Source of the DNA: CAISCU01 sp943361925
Lineage (GTDB): Bacteria > Bacteroidota > Bacteroidia > UKL13-3
NCBI GenBank assembly: GCA_943361925.1
Contig: CALRIT020000018.1
Location: forward strand, 1-64,000
Direction of reading: 5' to 3'
Length of the DNA: 64,000 nt
The position numbers were made by a program, and so were the translations under genes. Positions 8,393 to 17,000 of this stretch are shown here, piece after piece. Each line of letters starts with the position of its first letter. Within the stretch, counting starts at the first letter, position 1. The notes under the pieces were generated by a model. The model saw only the letters and a list, made by a program, of their open reading frames with translations. It did not search any database and was not told the DNA's origin.

Positions 8393-9441
8393 GCGAACTA
8401 AACTGGCTGAAATATTCAGCTGGAGAATTAAATGCAGATGAGATTCGTCTGTTGAATTCGCATTGCCAAAATTGCGAAATCTGTTCAGACATCAAAGAAG
8501 GAATTGATGCCATGAAAACTCCTGCTGCACTTGAATCTCAAATCATCAACATTAAATATCAAATTGATCAAAAAACCAAAAAGCGTTTTCTATTTTTCAA
8601 TGTCACAACTATAAGTATTGCAGCATCTGTTTTATTTGGTTTACTTCTTTTTTGGTTTTTATTCCCTTCACAAAATCAGTTAGCTATCAAGCCTGAAATA
8701 GTTAATACACAATCGGAATCTGGGATAAAATCGCCTGAAAACGAAATTATTACTACAGAAAAAGCAATTGAGAATCAGAAAGAATCAGCAGCAAAAAAAC
8801 AAGTAATCAAACCTATTCCGGAACCAATTACGATTATTCAACCTGAAAATGTTAGTAACAATGATGTTTCCATGTCAGAATCTGTTTCAAATGATGGAGC
8901 AGGTATGATTGAAAATGTGGTAGCACCGGCACAGAATCAAACCGAATCGGATGATTTGAATATAAGTGAATCTAAAGTTACGCAAGTTCCATCTGTTGTT
9001 AATGTGCCACAAAATGTATCAACAAAAGAATCAACTTCAAAAGTTTCACAAGCCAATAAAAAAACGAAAAGTTTGTTTGAACCATCTACTAAAAAAACAT
9101 CAATTCCATCGGCTAATAATGCCATATCAAACAATGTTTTTCATGAAGAAAATATCAGAAATTTAAATGATTTTACTCCTAAGGATTCTAGTTGGATGGT
9201 TTTACAGCAAGCAAATCGTTTATTTAATGAATTGAATTATTCAGGTAGTTTAGCGATTTGTGATTCAATGTTGAATTTCCCGAAAGAAGCTCATTTTTCT
9301 AAGTTTGTACTCTTAAAAACAAAGATTTTATTAAGTACTTCAAACAAAGAAAAGGCCGGAAATTTTTTAAAGGAACAAATTAAAAAATATAAAATCCGCG
9401 ATCAAATTTTGATTGATTACCTGAAGATTTTAAATGAGTAG
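8371..9441 (+). CDS. Putative anti-sigma factor: zinc motif, one membrane segment, C-terminal TPR-like region
   Basis: 356 residues. An Hx3Cx2C motif (HCQNCEIC, about residues 31-38) matches the zinc-binding motif of ZAS-type anti-sigma factors. A basic stretch and one transmembrane helix (about 70-96) follow, then a long low-complexity Ser/Asn/Glu/Val-rich segment (about 98-265) and a C-terminal helical region (about 272-356) resembling TPR repeats. It would sit in the inner membrane, hold the sigma factor at the cytoplasmic N-terminus and sense something with the outer part. The ATG lies inside the sigma gene with a 22-nt overlap. The zinc motif and the overlap support the assignment; the signal is unknown. 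Confidence 0.75.
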   Translation: MDEQNCISELNWLKYSAGELNADEIRLLNSHCQNCEICSDIKEGIDAMKTPAALESQIINIKYQIDQKTKKRFLFFNVTTISIAASVLFGLLLFWFLFPSQNQLAIKPEIVNTQSESGIKSPENEIITTEKAIENQKESAAKKQVIKPIPEPITIIQPENVSNNDVSMSESVSNDGAGMIENVVAPAQNQTESDDLNISESKVTQVPSVVNVPQNVSTKESTSKVSQANKKTKSLFEPSTKKTSIPSANNAISNNVFHEENIRNLNDFTPKDSSWMVLQQANRLFNELNYSGSLAICDSMLNFPKEAHFSKFVLLKTKILLSTSNKEKAGNFLKEQIKKYKIRDQILIDYLKILNE

Positions 9442-9446
9442 TTTAT

Positions 9447-9480
9447 TTTGCGAAGAATAATCAGGATTCTTTTTATTTTG
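9447..9480 (+). promoter_or_regulatory. Candidate Bacteroidota-type promoter for the serine hydrolase gene
   Basis: TTTG at 9447-9450 and TATTTTG at 9474-9480 are separated by 23 nt, close to the -33 TTTG / -7 TAnnTTTG pattern (one T short in the -7 box). The box ends only 4 nt before the ATG, which predicts a transcript starting at or next to the start codon. Confidence 0.4.
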
Positions 9481-9484
9481 TGGG

Positions 9485-10588
9485 ATGAATAAATTCAAAA
9501 TCGGGTTCATTTTAATACTACTATTTAGTCTTGGTTCTTGTCAGTTAGGGAGATTCATTTTCTACAATTTTGCAGATATCAAAGACCATAAAAAATTTCC
9601 ATCACATGAACTAACTGCATCTAATAAACCATTTGAATTTTTTCAGGTTAAAGAGCAAAAAGGGCCCAAGGAATTAGATATAAATGGGAAGAAACTGAGT
9701 TTTGAAAAGTTTCTTGAGTCTCAAAAAACAGTAGCCTATTTAATCATTAGAAACGATAGTATTTTGTATGAAAACTATTTTAGTAATTATAATCGTGAAT
9801 CAGATGTTCCTTCATTTTCAGTTGCTAAATCTGTTACATCGATTTTAATTGGAATTGCAATTCAGGAAGGCAAGATAACTACTGTTGAAGATCCCATCAC
9901 CAAATACTTGCCTGAAATGAAGGATCCAAACATGAAAAAAGTGAAAATCCGTCATTTATTGGATATGACCTCAGGTATTGATTACAATGAAAGTTACGTG
10001 AATCCTTTTGGTGATGCAGCAGCATTTTATTATGGAAGAAAATTGCGTAATCAATGTGCCAAAATGAAATGTGCAAAAGAACCTGGAACTGAATTTTACT
10101 ACTCTAGTGGAAATACACAATTATTAGGTTTGATACTTGATCATGTATTGGCACCTAAATCAGTAACATCCTATCTTCAAGAAAAATTATGGACTCCATT
10201 ACAAATGCAATATCCTGCTAGCTGGAGTATCGATAAAAAGAAAAATGGCATGGAAAAGACATTTTGTTGTTTAAATACTAAAGCATTGGATTATGCAAAA
10301 ATTGGAAGATTGTATTTAAACAAAGGCAATTGGAATGGCGTTCAAATCATCAATGAAGATTGGGTAAAAGAATCAACAAAAATTGAAGTAAAGGAAGGAA
10401 GCGTTTCATATTATAATAACCAATGGTGGATTCCTTCTAAAGATGGTGATTTTGTAGCACATGGAATTTTAGGTCAATATATTTATGTAAATCCCGATAA
10501 GAATTTAATCATGGTGCGATTAGGTAAAAGTGAAGGAAAAATGCAGAACTGGTTCGGTTTTTTTGTTCAAATGGCTAAGTATTACTAA
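9485..10588 (+). CDS. Serine hydrolase lipoprotein (beta-lactamase/6-aminohexanoate-hydrolase-like)
   Basis: 367 residues. The N-terminus ends in a lipobox (SLGSC), so the protein is lipidated and probably sits in the outer-membrane periplasmic leaflet. The fold is that of class C beta-lactamases and related esterases: the SxxK motif is S112-V-A-K115, a Tyr-centred motif YYSSGNTQ lies at 205-212 (the 'YSSGNT' form seen in NylB-type hydrolases), and an HGILGQ stretch near the C-terminus replaces the KTG box. Substrates in this family are varied (esters, amides, peptidoglycan fragments), so no specific substrate is claimed. The rhomboid gene starts 2 nt after the stop codon, so the two are co-expressed. 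Confidence 0.88.
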   Translation: MNKFKIGFILILLFSLGSCQLGRFIFYNFADIKDHKKFPSHELTASNKPFEFFQVKEQKGPKELDINGKKLSFEKFLESQKTVAYLIIRNDSILYENYFSNYNRESDVPSFSVAKSVTSILIGIAIQEGKITTVEDPITKYLPEMKDPNMKKVKIRHLLDMTSGIDYNESYVNPFGDAAAFYYGRKLRNQCAKMKCAKEPGTEFYYSSGNTQLLGLILDHVLAPKSVTSYLQEKLWTPLQMQYPASWSIDKKKNGMEKTFCCLNTKALDYAKIGRLYLNKGNWNGVQIINEDWVKESTKIEVKEGSVSYYNNQWWIPSKDGDFVAHGILGQYIYVNPDKNLIMVRLGKSEGKMQNWFGFFVQMAKYY

Positions 10589-10590
10589 AG

Positions 10591-12063
10591 ATGGCATTTG
10601 GTTTTCCTCCATCAAGTACAGATTCAATTTTTATTTTGGATGACTCAAAAAGTTACCAAATGGGCATTGCATTGGCTGCCTTTCAAAAAAATAGCTGGAA
10701 CATTATAGCTATTGATGAAAAAGCATTTTATGCCTTTAGTAATCCAATTGAACAAGGAATTTTTTCTGTAATTTTCTGTAATTGGAAAGACAAAACATTA
10801 TTTCTAAAAAGCGAATCAGGTGATGGTTCATTGTTTGATGATGACAGAAATTTTGAGTATTTGGAAAGTTTCAAAGCTGCTTTTTGGCAATTGAAAGATT
10901 CAGGGAATGAAGAAGATTTTGTAGAACTTTATAAAGCCTATAAAGAGAGCATTCCTACTGAAGAATTAAGATTGGATGATGGCAAAGTAACTGAAGAGAA
11001 TCCATCAGCCATAAAGGATATACTAGCATTTTTTATACCAAAAAAGGATTACTTTATTACTCCAATTCTTATCAATATCAATTTTTTTGTTTTTGCTTTG
11101 ATGGTGTTTTTCGGAGTATCTGTTATGGAACCCAATTCAAATGATGTTTTTGTTTGGGGAGGTGTTTTCAGACCTGCAGTTTTAGACGGAGAATGGTATA
11201 GAATCATCAGTGCATTTTTCGTGCATATAGGCTTGGTTCATTTATTAATGAACATGTTTGCCCTTTTGATGGTAGGGGCACAATTAGAATTATTACTGGG
11301 GAAATGGCGCTATCTACTGGCTTATATTTTTTGTGGAATTATAGCAAGTTGTGCAAGTTTATGGTGGCATCCTGCTACTGTTGGAGCGGGGGCATCAGGA
11401 GCAATTTTTGGTTTATATGGATTGTTTCTTGCACTATTGGTTTCGAATTTACTGGATAGGAGAGTAAGGAAACCTTTATTATCGAGTATAGGTTTATTTG
11501 TAGTTTACAACCTGGCATTTGGCTTAAACGATGGAATTGATAATGCTGCACATATTGGAGGATTAATTGCAGGAATTATAGCTGGTTATTCTTATTATTT
11601 TGGACTAAGATTTTCGACCAATACATTTTACAAATGGAAATTACCTGCAATAATTATGAGCTTGTATTTACTACTAAGTTTATGGTTTGTAAGTAAACTA
11701 GATAATCCATATGGAAGATATGAAAAGCTGATTTATGAATTTCAATACATAGAAGACAAGGCAATTAAAGCCCAAGAAAAAATTCAAGGTATAGAAGAGA
11801 AACAAGCGATAATGGTCATAAGTACTGAGATTATTCCAACCTGGACAAAATGCAATCAAATAACCAAAGAACTGCATGAATTAGACTTGGATAAATCACT
11901 GAATAAAAGAAATGACTTATTGTATTCATATACTCAAAATCGATTGATGTTTTTCGAAACTATGTTTAAAGCATCAAATGAAAAATCAAGGTTATATGAT
12001 GCTAAAATTGATTCATTATCGAAATCGAATGAAACGATTTTACAAACGATAAAAGGAATGTAG
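10591..12063 (+). CDS. Rhomboid-family intramembrane serine protease
   Basis: 490 residues. A soluble N-terminal region (about 1-145) precedes a six-helix rhomboid core (about 155-375). The core shows HLLMNMFAL (oxyanion His/Asn region), the catalytic serine in GASGAIFG (Ser269) and the catalytic histidine in AAHIGG (His321). A predicted coiled coil fills about 385-490. It should cleave membrane-protein segments in the inner membrane. The N-terminal and C-terminal extensions are larger than in the minimal GlpG type. It is translationally close to the upstream lipoprotein hydrolase (2-nt gap). Confidence 0.93.
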   Translation: MAFGFPPSSTDSIFILDDSKSYQMGIALAAFQKNSWNIIAIDEKAFYAFSNPIEQGIFSVIFCNWKDKTLFLKSESGDGSLFDDDRNFEYLESFKAAFWQLKDSGNEEDFVELYKAYKESIPTEELRLDDGKVTEENPSAIKDILAFFIPKKDYFITPILININFFVFALMVFFGVSVMEPNSNDVFVWGGVFRPAVLDGEWYRIISAFFVHIGLVHLLMNMFALLMVGAQLELLLGKWRYLLAYIFCGIIASCASLWWHPATVGAGASGAIFGLYGLFLALLVSNLLDRRVRKPLLSSIGLFVVYNLAFGLNDGIDNAAHIGGLIAGIIAGYSYYFGLRFSTNTFYKWKLPAIIMSLYLLLSLWFVSKLDNPYGRYEKLIYEFQYIEDKAIKAQEKIQGIEEKQAIMVISTEIIPTWTKCNQITKELHELDLDKSLNKRNDLLYSYTQNRLMFFETMFKASNEKSRLYDAKIDSLSKSNETILQTIKGM

Positions 12064-12065
12064 TT

Positions 12066-12091
12066 GGCAATTGAAGCTTGCTTCAATTGCC
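12066..12091 (+). terminator. Hairpin directly after the rhomboid stop codon
   Basis: A 12-bp perfect stem (GGCAATTGAAGC and its complement) has a 2-nt loop, begins 2 nt after the stop codon and is followed by GGCTTTTAG, a weak T-run. It may terminate the hydrolase-rhomboid transcript or belong to the repeat cluster that follows. Confidence 0.5.
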
Positions 12092-12147
12092 GGCTTTTAG
12101 CCATTTGCTTTTGGCCATTGGCTTATTCTCGTTGCTACTGGCTTTTA
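12091..12147. repeat. GGCTTTTAGCC-type degenerate short repeats
   Basis: Alternating units GGCTTTTAGCC, ATTTGCTTTTGGCC, ATTGGCTT and GGCTTTT; the complement of the AGCCAAAAGCC pattern seen elsewhere in the window. Confidence 0.55.
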
Positions 12148-12250
12148 ATTAATCAGATGAATAATTTGACTTTTGTTTAAAGACCCTCATTTAATTTCTA
12201 AATCAACAATATTTCTTAATTCAGAGGAAGCGTGATTCTTTAACTGAGCA

Positions 12251-12335
12251 ATTCCTTAGCTCTGAAGGAGCGCAATTCGCGAGCTCTATAGGAGCGAAAT
12301 TCCCTAGCCCTGAAGGGGCGTAATTCGTTAGAAGC
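12251..12335. repeat. 24-bp tandem repeat array with palindromic cores
   Basis: Three full 24-bp units begin exactly at 12251, 12275 and 12299, followed by a partial fourth (12323-12335). Each starts ATTC and carries a core such as AGCTCTGAAGGAGC or AGCCCTGAAGGGGC. More degenerate units appear to extend back to about 12213. A related core (TGACCCTGAAGGTGGTCA) occurs singly at 13637. Confidence 0.75.
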
Positions 12336-12369
12336 AAAAAAATCCATTTTCAAAAGAAAATGGATTTTT
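12335..12369. terminator. Bidirectional terminator between rhomboid and cold-shock genes
   Basis: The stem AATCCATTTTC / GAAAATGGATT has an AAAA loop, flanked by an A-run on the left and a T-run on the right, so it can act in both directions. It lies 70 nt past the stop codon of the leftward cold-shock gene. Confidence 0.8.
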
Positions 12370-12402
12370 ATCTAGAACTAAATTGTTCCAATTATACGAA
12401 TT

Positions 12403-12436
12403 TAAGCCAACAGCTAAAAGCCAAAAGCCAAAAGCT
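12403..12436. repeat. AGCCAAA tandem short repeat
   Basis: Units AAGCCAAC, AGCTAAA, AGCCAAA, AGCCAAA, AGCT, immediately beyond the stop codon of the cold-shock gene. Confidence 0.6.
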
Positions 12437-12439
12437 ATT

Positions 12440-12982
12440 TTAAGCTTCTTTCTCTTCAGATTTTTCTGCTTCAACAACAGGAGTTGCTGCAACAACAGGA
12501 GCTGGTGGAGGAGGTGGAACTGCTTTTTCTCCTCGATCCATTTTAACTCTAACTGCACTAGCACCTTTATGTGTCATTTCAATTTCGAAGTTAACTTTAT
12601 CACCTTCTTTTATTTTTTCAACAAGACCATTGATATGAACAAAAACACTTTCTTGATTTTTTAAATCTTTAATAAAGCCATAACCTTTCGATTCATTAAA
12701 AAAGCTAACTATCCCTTTTCTTTGGATTTCAACAGCTTCAGCAACCTGACGTTGTACACCAATAACCATGTCTTCTACATTGTTGACACGTTTCTTTTTA
12801 GGATCCGGAGGAGTAGTTGTTAGATTTCCATTTTCATCAACGTAGGCCATCATGTCTTCTAAGTCACCGCCTTTTACAGCATTGGCTTTACGTTCTGCTT
12901 TTTTCTCCTCTTTTTCTTTTCTTCTTTTAAGTTTAAGTTTTTCTTTTTCTTTTTTACTGAATGTTTCTTGTGATTTAGCCAT
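12440..12982 (-). CDS. Cold-shock-domain protein with charged extensions
   Basis: 180 residues. The central part (about 88-150) is a cold-shock domain: GIVSFFNESKGYGFIKD carries RNP1 (KGYGFI) and SVFVHI is RNP2, so the protein binds single-stranded RNA or DNA. The N-terminal ~35 residues are almost all Lys/Glu/Arg, and the C-terminal tail is proline/alanine-rich and then acidic. This makes it more than twice the size of a minimal CspA. It should act in the cytoplasm as an RNA chaperone. A long non-coding region (over 1 kb) lies upstream; cold-shock genes often have long leaders, but no leader structure can be proven here. Confidence 0.9.
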   Translation of the reverse strand: MAKSQETFSKKEKEKLKLKRRKEKEEKKAERKANAVKGGDLEDMMAYVDENGNLTTTPPDPKKKRVNNVEDMVIGVQRQVAEAVEIQRKGIVSFFNESKGYGFIKDLKNQESVFVHINGLVEKIKEGDKVNFEIEMTHKGASAVRVKMDRGEKAVPPPPPAPVVAATPVVEAEKSEEKEA

Positions 12983-13429
12983 TATAGATTATTAATTGTT
13001 TAGTGCTCATTCATTTTTCAGAGCTTAGGCTTTTGGGTGAAGATTCAGCAAATGAAATGTTTGGGTGTGCGAAGGTAGGTTTTTAATTTTTAAAAACTAT
13101 TTTTTCTTTACATATTGCTTTGATTCTGTGTGAATTTTATAAAAATTCATAAATTAATTTGGATTTTATCATTCAAGTTCTAAAATCTTGAATTTCTTTT
13201 TTCCTTAAGAATGTGAATTCAAAATGAATTTTAAATGATGTTTTAAATGAAATTTCATGAATATCCGCTTGTTTGCAAATCATTTATTTTAGACATTTTA
13301 AAATTGATTTATGACTTTGAATGAAGGCAAAGTGAATTAAAAATAGAATCTGGTTTTTTATGAAAATTCTTAAAATCCCATAGGGGTGACATTATTGTAG
13401 TAATTAAAAACGAATAAATAGTCCTCCCT

Positions 13430-13466
13430 AAAAACTTACGCGAACCGAAGGTTTGCGTAAGTTTTT
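13430..13466. repeat. Hairpin with ACCGAAGGT core
   Basis: A 17-bp stem (AAAAACTTACGCGAACC against GGTTTGCGTAAGTTTTT, one G-T pair) closes on GAA. Its inner part shares the pattern ACGCGRACCRAAGGTYYGCGT with the hairpin at 13686-13736. It ends in a T-run and could also terminate transcription. Confidence 0.7.
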
Positions 13467-13685
13467 GGATAGGTTTGGTCATGTAATTAAATTTATTGCT
13501 TGCGAAACGAATATTCATATAAAATTTTCGTTTATCCGCATGTATACTAGATGTATTTTTTTTATCCAATATATTTTTATTGAGAATTAATTTCAAAAAC
13601 TTTTTGAAATTAAATTGCTCTATTCTATGAAATTAATGACCCTGAAGGTGGTCACATGTTTATAGAAGATGCTTTAAACCAAATT

Positions 13686-13736
13686 CCCTCAAACTCCACC
13701 ACGCGGACCAAAGGTCCGCGTGGTGGAGTTTGAGGG
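13686..13736. repeat. Perfect 24-bp-stem GC-rich hairpin
   Basis: The left arm CCCTCAAACTCCACCACGCG plus GACC pairs perfectly with the right arm across an AAA loop. It is strikingly GC-rich for this locus and has no T-run, so it is not a simple terminator. Confidence 0.8.
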
Positions 13737-13836
13737 TGGTGTTTATTCGTATTTTATTTTCTATAATAATGTCATCCATTCTGGATTTTAAGAACTTGCT
13801 ATAAGAAACTTAATGCTAAACATAAAAAAGGCATTT

Positions 13837-13886
13837 ACTGATAAATACGGTTTGGTTTTGGAAGAAACCAAACAATAAAAATCAGT
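13837..13886. repeat. Two-tier hairpin
   Basis: An outer pair ACTGAT/ATCAGT encloses an inner 9-bp stem GTTTGGTTT/AAACCAAAC with a 6-nt loop. It lies about 150 nt upstream of the giant gene, and its role is unknown. Confidence 0.45.
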
Positions 13887-13989
13887 TTTAATATTCCGAA
13901 ATAATGCTATTCTAATTTCTTTTGAATATTCTTATTCATTTGATAATAGCTGTATTAACTGATTTATATCTTAAAATTCAAGGCTTTAT

Positions 13990-14024
13990 TTTGGAACAAT
14001 AATTGCGACATTTTAGTAAATTTG
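13990..14024 (+). promoter_or_regulatory. Candidate promoter of the giant adhesin gene
   Basis: TTTG at 13990-13993 and TAAATTTG at 14017-14024 are separated by 23 nt and match the Bacteroidota -33/-7 consensus (TTTG / TAnnTTTG). The -7 box overlaps the possible TTG start at 14022, which argues for the ATG at 14040 as the true start. Confidence 0.5.
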
Positions 14025-14039
14025 TCCAATTTCCATTCT

Positions 14040-17000
14040 ATGCCTAGAAATATACTACTTACCCTTTCTTTTCTTTTTTTGATACTGTTTCAGCTTCAGG
14101 CTCAAACAAGTATTCAAAATGTAAGTACTAGTTCGGGGACACATTTATGTCCTGGTGGCACTTATATTGTTACATTTGATACTACAGGTAATTGGTCAGG
14201 GATAAACTTTGTTATGATTTTATCTGATGTGAGTGGAAATTTTTTAACTCCAACTTATACAAGTAGTAGTACTAGCACCAAGTCTTTTGTTTTAAATATA
14301 CCCTCAGGTGTTTTAGTTTCTAATACTTATTCTATATTGGTAATGAATACCGGGGCCTATATTGATTCAGATACATTAAAAAACATCACCATTACCCGAC
14401 CTTCTCCATCTTATACATTTACACCCAATAATGCCTGTGCGGGAACAACCGTAAATTTTACAAATACATCAACAGGAGTTGCTCCATTAAGTGCCACTTG
14501 GAATTTTGGAGCCACAACAGGAGCACCAGCATCAACAAATACTTATAATCCGGGAGTGAGTTTTAATCCGGTTTTGGGTGGAGGAAGTGTGAATTATTCT
14601 GTGAAAATAATTACGACTGATGTTTATGGTTGTAAGGATAGTGTTACAAATAGTGTTTCTGTAAAGCAGAAACCTGATGATTTATTAATAAATTTTATCG
14701 CAACTCCTTTTGTAAATTGTACAGGTACAAACTTTTTACTTACAGTTGATAATGGATCCTCAACTGCATCCACAAATACTAATTATTCAATAAATTATGG
14801 AGTTGGGCCAACAAGAAGTTTTAGTTCCTCATTTTTAACAGATACATTTACATATAGTTCTTTTGGATTTTTTAATTTAACGAATATAGTTACTGGCATT
14901 AATGGTTGTCAAAATGATAGCACTTATTCAGTATTTAATGGTTATTTCCCTCCTGGTTCAATTGTTAATCCAGGATTAGCGGTTACCTGTACACCTTTTA
15001 CTTTTAATATACCTTTCGATTCATTAGTATATTTAAATCCGATTGGTACTACTTATACTTTATCATTTTCAGATGGACGACAAGACACATTTTTTGTTCA
15101 TCCTCCACCAGCCTTTATTCCTCACACAGTCCATAGAGGTTCTTGTGGAACAAATGCTTCAAATGGTTCAACTATATTTCCTAATAGTTTTCAAGTAAAT
15201 TGTGTTGTTTCAAATCCTTGTGGTACAAATGGTTCAGTTATTGTTCCAATTAGAACTAAGCAAAAGTCAATAGCAAACTTTAGTCTTTCAGATACAATTT
15301 TATGTTTAGGAAATAACTTAGTTATAAATGATATTTCATTGATTGGTAAATATCCTTCAGGAAATCCTATTGGAACTTCATGTGATAGTCAAGCTACAAG
15401 ACTTTGGAATATTACAGGGCCAAATTATTCAATTATTTCTGGCGCATTAGGTGTCTCGCATACATACTCTGGTCAAGGTTCTGTTAGTTTGATAATTCAG
15501 CCAACTCAAACAGGAATTTTTACAATTAGACTTATAAAGCGAAACCTTTCTGATTGTGGTCCAGATACTATCACCAAAACCATCTGCGTTCAACCCATAC
15601 CAATCCCTGCTTTTACCCTTAGTTCTAATAATGCCAATAATTGTGTTCCTGCAACAATTACGGCTACCAATACTTCCAATACTTTAAATAGTTGCGCAAC
15701 ACCAACTTATACCTGGAGTATTCGTGATAGTTTAACTTCTACTGTGTTAAATCCGGGTAATCGTTTTATTTATACCAACGGAACTGATAGCAGCAGTGTT
15801 AATCCTACTTTTCGGTTTCTGCAAAAAGGTAGGTATGTAATACGACTCCGCATCAGCAATACTTGTCCGGGTGTTTTTATAAAAGATACTTTAGTTATCA
15901 TCAAAGATATTCCTGTTGTTTCACTTCGTCCTGATGTGGTTTATTGTGGAAACCAAACACTTTCTTTTTCTTCTTCAAATTTGAATCATAATCCAATATA
16001 TGATTCAAGTTTTGGCGGTATTACTGCATACAATTGGAATATCTTTCCCAATACTGGTTTTTCATTTGTTTCAGGTAATTCTAATTCGAGAAATCCAACA
16101 ATTTCATTTACCAATGCAACAAGTCTTCCAATCACTTATAGAATCATTTTAACAGCTACAAATGTTTGTGGAGTTTCGGCTCCCGATACACAAAACATAA
16201 TTATAAATCCCAAACCTATTGTTGCTGCGAATTCTGCGAATTCTACTTTTTGTTCAGGAGGAAATACAAACATAATTTTAAACCACAACCTTGTCGGAGC
16301 GGTTCAGTTTTATTGGCGTGCTTATCCTAGTTCTTCTTTTGTTAGCGGCTTTTCAAATCAGTTAGCATTAAACCCCGGACCGATTAGTCAAACTTTAATC
16401 AATACCGGAAATAATATAGAAACTGTTACATATAAAATTGCAGGTTTTCAGTCATCAACAAATTGCACTGGAGATTCAAGTACAGTTGTTATAACAGTTT
16501 ACCCAATACCAAAAGTACTTGCTTCTGCTCAATCTATTTGTTCTGGAACAATTTTAAATCTCAGTTTAAATTCAACTGTTTCGGGTTCTTTATTTACCTG
16601 GACAGCTAACTCTGTAAATTCCCAAATTTCAGGTTTTAGTAATAATTCAACTCCCGTTGCCGGTCCAATTGTTCATACCTTAATTAATACCTCAAATTCA
16701 ACTCCTGATACAGTTAGGTATACCATTCGTGCTTCTGCCAATAATTGTAATTCTGCTGATACAGTTATAAAAATTCGTGTTTCACCGACACCAGTTGTTA
16801 ACGGTAGTAACCAATCAATTTGTAGTGCAAATCAAATCAGCTTGAATCCAACTTCTTCTGTTGTTGGAAGTAGTTTTAATTATACCGCTTCTTTAATTAA
16901 TGGAACTGTTACCGGACATTCATCTGGTTCAGTTATTCCAATCAACCAAACATTAACCAATATTGGAACAACGATTGCTTTAGTAAGGTATACGATAAGT

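Larger units (their letters stand above)
12064..12439. other. Repeat-rich intergenic region between convergent genes
   Basis: No gene is visible. From left to right it has a hairpin (12066-12091), AGCCAAA-type repeats (12091-12147), an array of 24-bp repeats (about 12213-12335), a bidirectional terminator (12335-12369), and another AGCCAAA cluster (12403-12436). Confidence 0.7.
12983..14039. other. 1-kb intergenic region with several hairpins
   Basis: No convincing gene. It contains three strong hairpins (13430-13466, 13686-13736, 13837-13886), a single copy of the CTGAAGG repeat core (13637-13668), two matches to an ATGCGGATA-containing motif also present at 131-148 (about 13258-13277 and 13528-13550), and a candidate promoter for the giant adhesin (13990-14024). 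Confidence 0.65.

Noticed and set aside
12251..12335. CRISPR array
   Set aside because: The 24-bp units are directly adjacent without spacers, and no cas genes are present.
13309..13596. 95-codon leftward open frame in the repeat-rich gap
   Set aside because: It runs through the 13430-13466 hairpin and the ATGCGGATA motif, has no signal, domain or neighbour support, and is probably chance.
14022..14039. TTG as start of the giant adhesin
   Set aside because: It overlaps a good TAAATTTG promoter box and would add six residues before a clear signal peptide that starts at the ATG at 14040.
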